This document shows positions 13,674 to 21,353 of a stretch of 39,999 bases of DNA, in pieces. The position numbers were made by a program, and so were the translations under genes. Every line of letters begins with the position of its first letter. Position 1 is the first letter of the stretch. This DNA is from Candidatus Moraniibacteriota bacterium (GTDB lineage Bacteria; Patescibacteriota; Minisyncoccia; Moranbacterales; UBA2206), in the NCBI GenBank assembly GCA_030645735.1, contig JAUSNP010000002.1, positions 1 through 39,999 on the forward strand, in the 5' to 3' direction. The notes beneath the pieces were generated by a model. The model saw only the letters and a list, made by a program, of their open reading frames with translations, searched no databases and was not told the DNA's origin.

Positions 13674-15101
13674 CTAAGCCTGTTCTTGATCTTGACTCGG
13701 CTCTGCAACATGATTGTGATCATGATAGACCACTACATTGTCAGTCTTCAATTTCTTCTTTACTAAATCAATCAATTTTTCCGCGCTAGCCGTTTCCTGT
13801 TCACCACTAATCATATTTTTGATGATGACTGTTTTGTCCAAAGCTTCTTTTTGACCCAAAATCAAAGTCATTTCTACGCCCAATCGATTAGCTACGCGCA
13901 GTTGTGATTTCAAACTACCTCGGCCAAAACTTTCCGCCACCAAAATTCCATTCTTTTCCAATTCAGAGAATAAACGCAAACTTTTCTTTTTGGCCAAGTC
14001 GCCCAATTGAGCCAAGAAAACTTTTGGCTTTGGCGCGCGATAGGGTTTGGCTTGCACACGTTTCATTTCCAAAATCAATCGCTCCACTCCCAAGCCAAAT
14101 CCGATGGCCGGAGTTGCTTCCCCACCAATCATTTTCACCAGACCATCATATCTTCCGCCACCACCCAATGAACTCTTGCGTCCTTCTTCAGAACCAGACC
14201 AAATTTCAAAAACAGTTTTGGTATAATAGTCCAAACCACGCACAAGTCGCGGGTTGATGGTGTATGGCAAATCCAATTCATCTAAATATTCCAACAAACT
14301 CTTGAAATGTACGCGACATTCTTCGCATAAGTGATCCACTGATTGTGGGGCTGAAGCACTAACTTGCGAACACTTGTCTTCTTTGCAATCCAACACACGC
14401 AAAGGATTCAAATCCATTCTGCGCTTGCAATCAATACACAGTTTAGTTGCTTTTGATTCTAAATAACTTACTAGCAAATCTCGATATTGCTTGCGACAAA
14501 CTGGGCAACCAATTGAGTTGACTTGAATCTGAATGGCCTTGATGCCCAAATTTTGCACCACGCGCGCCGCCACCTGAATCATTTGCGCATCCAAAATTGG
14601 ATCTTGTTCGCCAAATGAATCAAAATTGACTTGCGAAAATTCTCGATAACGCCCTTCTTGCGGTCGATCATAACGATAGACAGTGCCAGCAGAAAAAAGC
14701 TTCACTGGTTTGCTCAACACATTCATACCATGTTGGATATACGCGCGCGCAATGCCAGCCGTCATTTCTGGTCGCAAAGCCACCTTGTCGCCACCCTTGG
14801 TCACAAAACTATATAATTCTTTTTCTACAATGTCAGTCCCCTCACCAATACTGCGGTTGAAAAGATTGCTGAATTCCACGATTGGCGTATCAATGCGAGA
14901 GAAGCCATAATCACGAGAAAGTCTTTCTGTCACTCGACGCACTTGCTCCCAATATGGCTGGTCTTCTGGCAATATATCTCTCATACCACGCAAAGGTTGC
15001 AACGCGATGGGCTCCAATTCTTTTTTCACTTCCTTAACTTGTTTCTTCGCTTTCGCTGGAACTGCTTTTTTAGCAACTACTTTCTTGATGATTTTAGCCA
15101 T
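13674..15101 (-). CDS. hisS: histidyl-tRNA synthetase
   Basis: Class II synthetase that charges tRNA-His. Motifs seen are the start 'PLRGMRDILPED' (about residues 36-47), motif 2 'YRYDRPQEGRYREFSQVNFD', the histidine loop 'RGLDYYTKTVFEIWS', and motif 3 'GFGLGVERLI'. The anticodon-binding domain occupies the last 100 residues. A cysteine-rich insertion (CPVC, CIDC, CKEDKC, CEEC) sits in the catalytic domain and looks like a zinc-binding insert. An N-terminal basic Lys/Ala/Val tail of about 30 residues resembles that of NrdD. From the ATG at 15101 the length is 475. Confidence 0.96.
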   Translation of the reverse strand: MAKIIKKVVAKKAVPAKAKKQVKEVKKELEPIALQPLRGMRDILPEDQPYWEQVRRVTERLSRDYGFSRIDTPIVEFSNLFNRSIGEGTDIVEKELYSFVTKGGDKVALRPEMTAGIARAYIQHGMNVLSKPVKLFSAGTVYRYDRPQEGRYREFSQVNFDSFGEQDPILDAQMIQVAARVVQNLGIKAIQIQVNSIGCPVCRKQYRDLLVSYLESKATKLCIDCKRRMDLNPLRVLDCKEDKCSQVSASAPQSVDHLCEECRVHFKSLLEYLDELDLPYTINPRLVRGLDYYTKTVFEIWSGSEEGRKSSLGGGGRYDGLVKMIGGEATPAIGFGLGVERLILEMKRVQAKPYRAPKPKVFLAQLGDLAKKKSLRLFSELEKNGILVAESFGRGSLKSQLRVANRLGVEMTLILGQKEALDKTVIIKNMISGEQETASAEKLIDLVKKKLKTDNVVVYHDHNHVAEPSQDQEQA

Positions 15102-15138
15102 GATGTTATAAATCACAAATTAAACACTAATTAAACTC

Positions 15139-15160
15139 TCCTGCCTGCCGGCAGGCAGGA
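15139..15160. repeat. 22-bp perfect GC palindrome
   Basis: TCCTGCCTGCC/GGCAGGCAGGA with no loop, in the lepB-hisS gap. I have a memory of similar sequences in other candidate-phyla genomes, but could not check. Confidence 0.8.
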
Positions 15161-15235
15161 ATACTCTCTAATAATTTTTAAATTTTATTCGCGATCATTC
15201 GGGAAAAATTCGAGATTGATTTGCGATTTATATCA

Positions 15236-15850
15236 TTAAAATATAGATATTTTATCTAATGGCCACGCGCGGAAAAGTGCTTTGCCTACGATATCAGCTT
15301 CTGGCAATGGACCCCAAGAGCGCGAATCAGAGCTGAATTGACGATTATCACCCATCACAAAATATTCATCATCTTTGAGCTTCATTGTTACCTCACCAGT
15401 TGTTTTTATGTTGCTAGGTAAATAGCTACTCTCATCCAAAACAAAACCATCCGGATTTTCTGAATTATAAATTTTTACCTTACCATCTTTGATTTCAATT
15501 TTCTCTCCTGGCAAACCAACGGTTCTTTTGATAAAAAATTGAGTTGGATTTTTCGGATAACGGAAAACGATCACCTCTTGTCGGCCAAGCTCCTTGAACG
15601 GTTCAATGGTGAAAAGTGGTCCAACTTCAGTTTTTTTATAACCAAATTCATTTACAATCAGATATTGATTGTTTTCAAAATTCGGCTCCATCGAAGCGCC
15701 TTGCACGAAAAATGGCTGAAACAAAAAAACACGAATCGGGATGATGATGACAAAAGCCAGGATGAAAATTTTGATGACCTCCAACACAAACCCACCGACG
15801 CCATAATAGCGCTCGTCTTGAATTTTGTTAGAAGAAGAGTTAGTTTGCAT
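15236..15850 (-). CDS. lepB: signal peptidase I
   Basis: Cleaves signal peptides of exported proteins at the outer face of the membrane. The 204-residue protein has one N-terminal membrane helix (about 24-45). Catalytic Ser is in 'VQGASMEPNF' (about 53) and catalytic Lys in 'FIKRTVGLPGEKIEI' (about 107). The box E motif 'GDNRQFSSDSRSWGPL' (about 167-182) is intact. A near-consensus promoter lies upstream. Confidence 0.95.
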   Translation of the reverse strand: MQTNSSSNKIQDERYYGVGGFVLEVIKIFILAFVIIIPIRVFLFQPFFVQGASMEPNFENNQYLIVNEFGYKKTEVGPLFTIEPFKELGRQEVIVFRYPKNPTQFFIKRTVGLPGEKIEIKDGKVKIYNSENPDGFVLDESSYLPSNIKTTGEVTMKLKDDEYFVMGDNRQFSSDSRSWGPLPEADIVGKALFRAWPLDKISIF

Positions 15851-15892
15851 GACTATTTTATTTCATAGGCTTACTTGCCCTGTTTACCTACT

Positions 15893-15921
15893 ATTTTAGC
15901 AGAAAAATAGCACCTTGGCAA
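15893..15921 (-). promoter_or_regulatory. lepB promoter
   Basis: -35 TTGCCA (15916-15921), 17-bp spacer, -10 TAAAAT (15893-15898). Confidence 0.6.
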
Positions 15922-15931
15922 GGGTGAAAAT

Positions 15932-15947
15932 AGGCTGAATCAAGCCT
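15932..15947 (-). terminator. weak hairpin after ispG
   Basis: Stem AGGCT/AGCCT (extending to AAAAGGCT on one side), minus-strand tail ATTTTC. Weak as a terminator on the minus strand. Confidence 0.35.
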
Positions 15948-15982
15948 TTTTAATACAAAAACAAAGTCTGCGCAAATCTGAC

Positions 15983-17044
15983 TTATCTTAGCTCTTTATC
16001 TAACTTCTTAATCTCTTTCATAAGCGCCGGCAAGATATCTTTTTCTTTGACGCTCTTGATGACTTTGCCTTTGGCAAAAATCGCGCCCATTCCCTTGCCA
16101 CCCGCCACGCCAATGTCCGCTTCGCGCGCTTCGCCAGGGCCATTGACCACGCAACCCATGACTGCCACTTTGATGGGCGTTTTGATTTTGCTCAATTCTT
16201 TTTCTACGGCGTTGGCCAATTCAATCAATTTGATTTGGGTGCGTCCGCAAGTTGGACAAGAAATCATTTCTGGTCCACGGCGACGAAGTCCCAATGATTG
16301 CAAAATCGCCCAACAAGTGTCAATTTCTTCCACTGGATCCGCCGTGAGTGACACACGAAAAGTAGCGCCAATTTTTTCATGCAACAAGATGCCAATGCCA
16401 ATGGCACTGCGAATTGAACCAGTGAAAACTGTGCCAGCTTCCGTCACGCCCAAATGCAATGGATAGTCAACTTTTTTCGCCATCATCTCATAAGCTTCCA
16501 CCATTTGTGGCACATTGCTGAATTTGATGGCAATCAAAATGTCTTTGAAATTCAATTTTTCCAAAATCTTCACGTGTCTCAAGGCCGATTCAACGGCTGC
16601 CTTGGGAGTGGCGCCATATTTATTCAGAAAATCTTGTTCAATTGAACCGGCATTCACACCGATGCGAATCGGAATTTTTTTCTTCTTGCACGCATCCACC
16701 ACCGCTTTGACTTTTTCCTCCGAACCAATGTTGCCCGGATTGATGCGAATCTTGTCCACGCCTTGCGCCACCGCTTCCAAAGCTAACTTATAATCAAAAT
16801 GAATATCCGCCACCAACGGAATATGGATCTGTTTTTTGATTTTGCCCAACACCTTGGCCGCTGCCATATCCAGCACTGCCACGCGCACGATTTCACAGCC
16901 CTTTTTCTCCAACGCCAAAATCTGTTTGACCGTAGCTTTTACATCATGCGTGTCAGTGTTGCACATTGATTGAATGCGCACTGGATTGTCGCCACCCAAC
17001 AGCAGATTGCCAATTTTGACCACGCGAGTTTTTCGATTTTTCAT
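15983..17044 (-). CDS. ispG: 4-hydroxy-3-methylbut-2-enyl diphosphate synthase (MEP pathway)
   Basis: IspG is an iron-sulfur enzyme that converts MEcPP to HMBPP, the penultimate step of non-mevalonate isoprenoid synthesis. The 353-residue protein has the N-terminal 'VRIQSMCNTDTHD' TIM-barrel start, and the cluster-binding 'SCPTCGRT' (about 262-269) and 'MGCVVNGPGEA' (about 295-305) with their cysteines. No other MEP gene is in the window. Its product would feed undecaprenyl phosphate for cell-wall synthesis, in line with ddl and dgkA. Confidence 0.95.
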   Translation of the reverse strand: MKNRKTRVVKIGNLLLGGDNPVRIQSMCNTDTHDVKATVKQILALEKKGCEIVRVAVLDMAAAKVLGKIKKQIHIPLVADIHFDYKLALEAVAQGVDKIRINPGNIGSEEKVKAVVDACKKKKIPIRIGVNAGSIEQDFLNKYGATPKAAVESALRHVKILEKLNFKDILIAIKFSNVPQMVEAYEMMAKKVDYPLHLGVTEAGTVFTGSIRSAIGIGILLHEKIGATFRVSLTADPVEEIDTCWAILQSLGLRRRGPEMISCPTCGRTQIKLIELANAVEKELSKIKTPIKVAVMGCVVNGPGEAREADIGVAGGKGMGAIFAKGKVIKSVKEKDILPALMKEIKKLDKELR

Positions 17045-17099
17045 AATAATTTTTTAACTATTTATGTGAGCAAAAGTTAGACAAAAAAACAAATCATCT

Positions 17100-17116
17100 G
17101 TTCCCAAAATGGGAAC
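17100..17116 (-). other. hairpin upstream of ispG
   Basis: GTTCCC/GGGAAC with loop AAAAT. On the minus strand a T7 run follows 10 bases later. It may be a late terminator or part of an ispG leader. Confidence 0.35.
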
Positions 17117-17157
17117 GGTTGAGATATTTCCATATCTAAGTTTTTTTACCAAATTTC

Positions 17158-17182
17158 AGTTGTCTACAATTTGTAGACAACT
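17158..17182. promoter_or_regulatory. 25-bp perfect palindrome, possible operator
   Basis: AGTTGTCTACAA-T-TTGTAGACAACT. No U tract follows on either strand, so it looks more like a repressor site than a terminator. It lies between the frameshifted small gene and ispG, about 115 bp upstream of the ispG start. Confidence 0.45.
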
Positions 17183-17197
17183 CCACTGATAAATTCT

Positions 17198-17312
17198 TTA
17201 TAATTTCCTTTCTAAATATGCGCCGACCTCTTTCTCAAAAAAAGTTGCCACTTCCGCAAGCGTGGCCGACTCAATCATTTGCGTGTTGCCAATTTCCACC
17301 TCTGAAATATCT
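17198..17312 (-). pseudogene. out-of-frame C-terminal extension of the next gene
   Basis: Reading on the minus strand, one base out of frame with the 17313-17591 ORF, codons continue as FKDISEVEIGNTQMIESATLAEV... to a TAA at 17198-17200. There is no good start codon of its own. Removing one A from the A7 run (17318-17324, T7 on the plus strand) joins it to the upstream ORF and gives about 130 residues. It is thus a frameshift, a slippage site, or a sequencing error. Confidence 0.5.
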
Positions 17313-17591
17313 TTAAATTTTTTTAATATATTGTTCTCTGTTTTTTATCTTGACCCCAAGAATATATTCAAAAAAATGCAACACAGCTGGCGTATAAATT
17401 CCACTGATTGGCTTTTCAAATTCCTGCTGAATTGCATCTCGACCATATTCCTTGAAAAGTTTTTGCACATCCCCCATAGATCCCAAGGCCAATGTCTGAT
17501 GGATAATCAAATGTCGATCCTTGTCTAAATCCAAAACATCCCCGCCTTTGCGCAGAAACCAAAATAGCTTATTTACCTCTAAATTAAACAT
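17313..17591 (-). CDS. small hypothetical protein, probably frameshifted at its 3' end
   Basis: I do not recognise the family with certainty; the pattern (N-terminal 'FWFLRKGGDVLDLDKDRHLIIHQTLALGSMGDVQKLF', then 'YTPAVLHFFEYILGV') recalls small proteins next to nucleotidyltransferase toxins, but no partner is here. The start at 17591 is supported by GGAG with 7-nt spacing; a TATAAT at 17604-17609 is so close that the mRNA leader would be a few bases at most, in which case ATG 17597 could be used instead. The ORF ends at an A7 run after which coding continues in another frame. It has its own promoter after the kinase terminator. Confidence 0.6.
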   Translation of the reverse strand: MFNLEVNKLFWFLRKGGDVLDLDKDRHLIIHQTLALGSMGDVQKLFKEYGRDAIQQEFEKPISGIYTPAVLHFFEYILGVKIKNREQYIKKI

Positions 17592-17603
17592 TTTCATACT
17601 CCT

Positions 17604-17609
17604 ATTATA
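17604..17609 (-). promoter_or_regulatory. -10 element of the 17591 gene
   Basis: Exact TATAAT preceded by TGC (extended -10 type). It ends 6 bases before ATG 17597, so the transcript would be nearly leaderless. No clear -35. Confidence 0.5.
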
Positions 17610-17626
17610 GCAAAAATCAAACAAAA

Positions 17627-17656
17627 AAACAAGCGTAGCCTTAGCCACACTTGTTT
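17627..17656 (-). terminator. terminator after the histidine kinase gene
   Basis: Minus strand ACAAGTGTGGC-TAAG-GCTACGCTTGT, two mismatches in the stem, followed by a T run (TTTTTTTG). It probably ends the polyamine-kinase transcript. Confidence 0.7.
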
Positions 17657-17703
17657 GTGATATTTTTCGAAATTCAAAATTCAGACTTCAAAATTCCCGC
17701 CAA

Positions 17704-19395
17704 TTATCCCCACTTCTTGATCAACTCTTCTGATTGTTGGATTGGCAACTCAATGATGAAACGAGAACCGAGGTCTTGGCCGTCGGATTCGGCCCAGATG
17801 CGGCCGCCGTTGTTTTCAATCATACTTTTTCCAACAAACAAACCGAGGCCCGTGCCACCAGTGTTGAGGCGGGAGATGTCTTTGCCACGTGAGAATTTGG
17901 CAAACAAATATGGCAATTCAGTTTCGGGGATGCCAATGCCGGTGTCGGAAACAGTCACGCGGATGTTTTCGCCCAGTTGTTCGAGTTTCACTTTCACTCC
18001 ACCATGACCTTCTAAAGTATATTTGATGGCATTGTCTACTAGGTTGGAAATCACTTCACGCACCTTGATGCCGTCAATCAAAAGCTCTGGCAAAACTGTT
18101 TCGGGTTTGATGTAGGTCAAATCCAACTTGCAACTCTTGGCGCGCAAAGCAAAAGTGTCAATCACTTCCTGACAAATCTTGTCCATGTCCCACAGCGCAA
18201 ATTTGAATTCCATTCGTCCGGATTCCATGCGAGAAACATTCAACAAATCCTCCACCAAATTCACCAACCGCTCATTGCTCGAATAGACCTTGTTCAAAAC
18301 ATCTTCTTGTTGCGGAATCAATTTTCCATATGAACCCTCCAACAACATCGAAATGAAACCTTTGATGGCAGTGAGCGGCGTCCTCAATTGATGTGAAGCA
18401 ATGGAAATAAATTCCGTCTTGGCATTGTCCAATGTGCGCAACTGATCATTGGCTTGTGACAATTTCCCTGCCATCAACTGCAACTGTTCTTTTCTTTCAT
18501 CCAATTTCTTGCTGGACTTGATCAAAAACCAGCCAGCCACACCTGATAAAGCCAGAGTGATGCCTGTTAAGATTCTATTAGTGTTGTTTTGGATGAAAAA
18601 TAATTGAGAACCAATCAGAACAAACAATGAAACTACCAAAGCCTGCGCTCCAAGAAGTTTGATATTGAAAGCTTCAAATTTAACAATTAAATAAGCAAGG
18701 AAGCCAATAAATACTGGCATGCCAAAATACCCAAATTGGGAAAGATTCCAATTTTCTGTGAAACTACCCATTATATTGCCCCATGAAAATGCCAACAAAA
18801 ACAATGCAATGCCTATCCCGAGAAAAATTATTTTTTTCCTCAACTCCTCACTTTTCTCGAATATATATGACCTAATAATAAAAACTAAAATAGATAGAAC
18901 AAAGAATAGCTCCAGTGCATAACTTAAATAGAGAGCTACTGGACCCTCATTCGCGTCACAGGAAATCGTGCGCATACCAAAAAGATTATAATCAGTTGGA
19001 ATTAGCAATACAAATAATACTAACGGCAAGAGAAAAAATATTTTTTTATTTAATTCAACATCTTTGTTTGTTACAAATGTATACACAAAATATAACCCAG
19101 AAGCGAATACCATTGGCTCAATCAATATCTGCAACGACCACAAAAACATCACTAAATCGCTTTTATTACTAGCCCATATTATGGAATCCAATATAACATA
19201 CAAAGAAAAAGATAAAATAGAAATAAGTAACAATTTCGAAGATAATGACTTATTTTTAGAATAAATGAAAAAACCCAAAAATAGAGCCACAATTATTACT
19301 GGGATATGGGAATAATGTAGCAAAGTTGGAACATTGCTAGATAAAATCAAATAATGAGGGCTTTCCCATGGACAAAGTAACGCAGAATTAACCAT
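17704..19395 (-). CDS. sensor histidine kinase with N-terminal 7TM domain
   Basis: A membrane sensor kinase of 563 residues. About seven or eight hydrophobic segments occupy residues 28-290, as in 7TM N-terminal sensor domains. A short coiled linker leads to a HisKA domain with phospho-acceptor His335 ('SIASHQLRTPL'), then an HATPase domain with N box 'SNLVDNAIKYT', G1 'DTGIGIP', F box and G2 'GGTGLGL'. No response regulator gene is in the window. It starts 13 bp after the agmatinase gene and a terminator follows it, so it seems to be the last gene of the speD-like operon. A link to polyamine or arginine sensing is only suggested by this position. Confidence 0.92.
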   Translation of the reverse strand: MVNSALLCPWESPHYLILSSNVPTLLHYSHIPVIIVALFLGFFIYSKNKSLSSKLLLISILSFSLYVILDSIIWASNKSDLVMFLWSLQILIEPMVFASGLYFVYTFVTNKDVELNKKIFFLLPLVLFVLLIPTDYNLFGMRTISCDANEGPVALYLSYALELFFVLSILVFIIRSYIFEKSEELRKKIIFLGIGIALFLLAFSWGNIMGSFTENWNLSQFGYFGMPVFIGFLAYLIVKFEAFNIKLLGAQALVVSLFVLIGSQLFFIQNNTNRILTGITLALSGVAGWFLIKSSKKLDERKEQLQLMAGKLSQANDQLRTLDNAKTEFISIASHQLRTPLTAIKGFISMLLEGSYGKLIPQQEDVLNKVYSSNERLVNLVEDLLNVSRMESGRMEFKFALWDMDKICQEVIDTFALRAKSCKLDLTYIKPETVLPELLIDGIKVREVISNLVDNAIKYTLEGHGGVKVKLEQLGENIRVTVSDTGIGIPETELPYLFAKFSRGKDISRLNTGGTGLGLFVGKSMIENNGGRIWAESDGQDLGSRFIIELPIQQSEELIKKWG

Positions 19396-19408
19396 TTTTT
19401 TGTTTTAT

Positions 19409-20305
19409 TTATTTACTAATAAATTTTAATTTGTTTGTATTTTTGAGTAGCTTGTAAGAGATAATGCTGTATACCAACTGCGCAGCAGAATATGGAGTTA
19501 AAACATCATCCTTAGTTGGAGCAATTTCGACTATATCAGCTCCTATAATATCCTTGGATTCAAAAAGCTCTCTCAACAGCTCTGACATATAATCCCATTT
19601 AATGCCTCCAGGAACTGGGGTACCTGTGCCAGGAGCACAGGAAGGATCTAGGCCATCCATATCAATAGTCAGATAAACTAATTTTGTCTCTATGGAATCA
19701 ATGATTGATTTTATTGTTGGTACAGAACCCCTACCCCATTCAAAAACCTTGAGATTTTTTTCTTGAGAAAACTCATACTCATCCTTTCCGTAAGTTCTTA
19801 TACCCACTTGCACAGTGTTAAATCCAAAATCATATGCTCTCCGCATCACACAAGCATGATCAAATTTACTCGGGCTATCCTTATAGTCAGCCGTGTCATC
19901 TCTCAAATCAAGATGTGCATCAATCTGCAATATAGTGACATCTTTCGGATTCAACTCAGTAGCAAAAAACGAAAGTGCTCCGATTGAAACTGAATGGTTA
20001 CCACCCAACATTACTACGAATTTTTTCGGATACTTCACATATGTTTCTTTCACTATATTCACCATCTTTTCCGGAGATAGTTCATTTATGCCTTTCAATT
20101 TTTCATTTGCAATTTTAAAAAGATAAGCAGGCTCAGTTAGTGTAAATCTGTCAAAAAATTCTAAATCTTTATGCAAAATTTCTATAACACTATCTGGTCC
20201 AAGCTCAGATCCTTTTCGAAGAGAATAAGTCGCATCATAAGGAGCGCTCAAAATGATTGCGTCAGCTTTTTCAAAATCACTACAATTAACTATAGAATCT
20301 ATCAT
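19409..20305 (-). CDS. speB: agmatinase (ureohydrolase family)
   Basis: Ureohydrolases remove urea from a guanidino group; agmatinase makes putrescine from agmatine. The 298-residue protein has all manganese motifs: GGNHS (101-105), DAHLDLRD (129-136), an HACVMRR segment (150-156), 'DMDGLDPSCAPGTGTP' (about 217-232) and a late 'DIVEIAP'. All the metal-ligand Asp and His residues appear to be present. Arginase or another guanidinase cannot be excluded from sequence alone, but agmatinase fits the neighbours. It starts 5 bp after the DHS-like gene and is followed at 13 bp by the kinase, so it is clearly part of an operon. Confidence 0.88.
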   Translation of the reverse strand: MIDSIVNCSDFEKADAIILSAPYDATYSLRKGSELGPDSVIEILHKDLEFFDRFTLTEPAYLFKIANEKLKGINELSPEKMVNIVKETYVKYPKKFVVMLGGNHSVSIGALSFFATELNPKDVTILQIDAHLDLRDDTADYKDSPSKFDHACVMRRAYDFGFNTVQVGIRTYGKDEYEFSQEKNLKVFEWGRGSVPTIKSIIDSIETKLVYLTIDMDGLDPSCAPGTGTPVPGGIKWDYMSELLRELFESKDIIGADIVEIAPTKDDVLTPYSAAQLVYSIISYKLLKNTNKLKFISK

Positions 20306-20310
20306 GATAA

Positions 20311-21333
20311 TTAAGCTTTTTTAAAAATTTCCGCTAAATTTCTTTTCTCTCTATTTTTCCAGCTTCCTTTATGATATGCATACCCAACCATGAGTGGCAG
20401 AACAGAAGTTGCTTCTGCATAAACCATTTGTTCATATGCTGTATTCACCTTACCCCAGGAAGCTGCTTCTTTAAGAGTGGAGCTTGAACAGGCACCATCC
20501 CTAACATCTGCCACTGTGATTTGAACTGCATATTTATGCAAAGGCACTTCTTTACCTAGCATTTCAGCGCAGACAACTGTATCTTGCAAGAAGTTCTTTG
20601 GAGTTCCTCCTCCAACGATAAAAATTCCAGTGTCCCCTGCTTTCATTTTAATTTCAGTTAATTCCCTGAAATCCTTAACTGAATCAATTGATACGTGGCT
20701 ATCTGGATTTTCAACCTGATGCATAACCAATCCAAAGCCCGCGCTACTATCAGAAAAAGCTGGACAGAAAATTGGCACATTGTTTTCATAAGCAGCTTGG
20801 ACAAGTGAATCTTTCTTTTTTGAATTATCAACTAAATATTTACCCATTTCCCATATAAATTCTCTTGAGGAATATGGTTTATGATCAAGACTATCTGCTA
20901 TTTCTTTAATTGCCTTATCACAATTCTGAAGTTCCTTTTCATCTATATAGGTGTCGTAAATTCTATCTATATATAAGTCTCGCAAAACATTATCATCAAT
21001 GTTTTGACTTCCTTGGTAATGTTTAGCTCCTAAAGCTTCAAAAAAATCCATATCCACAATACTAGCGCCAGTTGCTACAATAGCATCTACCATATTATTT
21101 TTCACCATATCCACATAAATTTGCATACATCCAGCTGCGCTGGTGCTACCAGCCAGCGATAAAACAACTGTACAATTTTTATCTTCCAACATCATATTAT
21201 ACAAATCAGTTGCACGCGCCAAATCCCGAGATGTGAATGACATCTTTCTCATAGCATCAACCATTTCAGTCGGATTGATTTTTTTAATATCTATGTGCTC
21301 AATCGTCTCCTTTAATAATTCTTCTCTTTTCAT
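20311..21333 (-). CDS. deoxyhypusine synthase-like protein (probable polyamine aminobutyl transferase)
   Basis: In eukaryotes and archaea, DHS transfers an aminobutyl group from spermidine to a lysine of eIF5A. Bacteria lack eIF5A, and bacterial DHS-like proteins are thought to work on free polyamines, for example making homospermidine from putrescine. The 340-residue protein keeps the NAD-binding layout ('LSLAGSTSAAG', 'DAIVATGASIVDMDF', 'FIVGGGTPKNF') and the catalytic lysine in 'EAASWGKV' (Lys295, at the position of human Lys329). The late 'DGACSSST' segment matches the family loop. It sits between a SpeD-like gene (20 bp) and agmatinase (5 bp). The reaction is inferred from this context. 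Confidence 0.9.
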   Translation of the reverse strand: MKREELLKETIEHIDIKKINPTEMVDAMRKMSFTSRDLARATDLYNMMLEDKNCTVVLSLAGSTSAAGCMQIYVDMVKNNMVDAIVATGASIVDMDFFEALGAKHYQGSQNIDDNVLRDLYIDRIYDTYIDEKELQNCDKAIKEIADSLDHKPYSSREFIWEMGKYLVDNSKKKDSLVQAAYENNVPIFCPAFSDSSAGFGLVMHQVENPDSHVSIDSVKDFRELTEIKMKAGDTGIFIVGGGTPKNFLQDTVVCAEMLGKEVPLHKYAVQITVADVRDGACSSSTLKEAASWGKVNTAYEQMVYAEATSVLPLMVGYAYHKGSWKNREKRNLAEIFKKA

Positions 21334-21353
21334 ATATTTTTATGTAAAATGAA

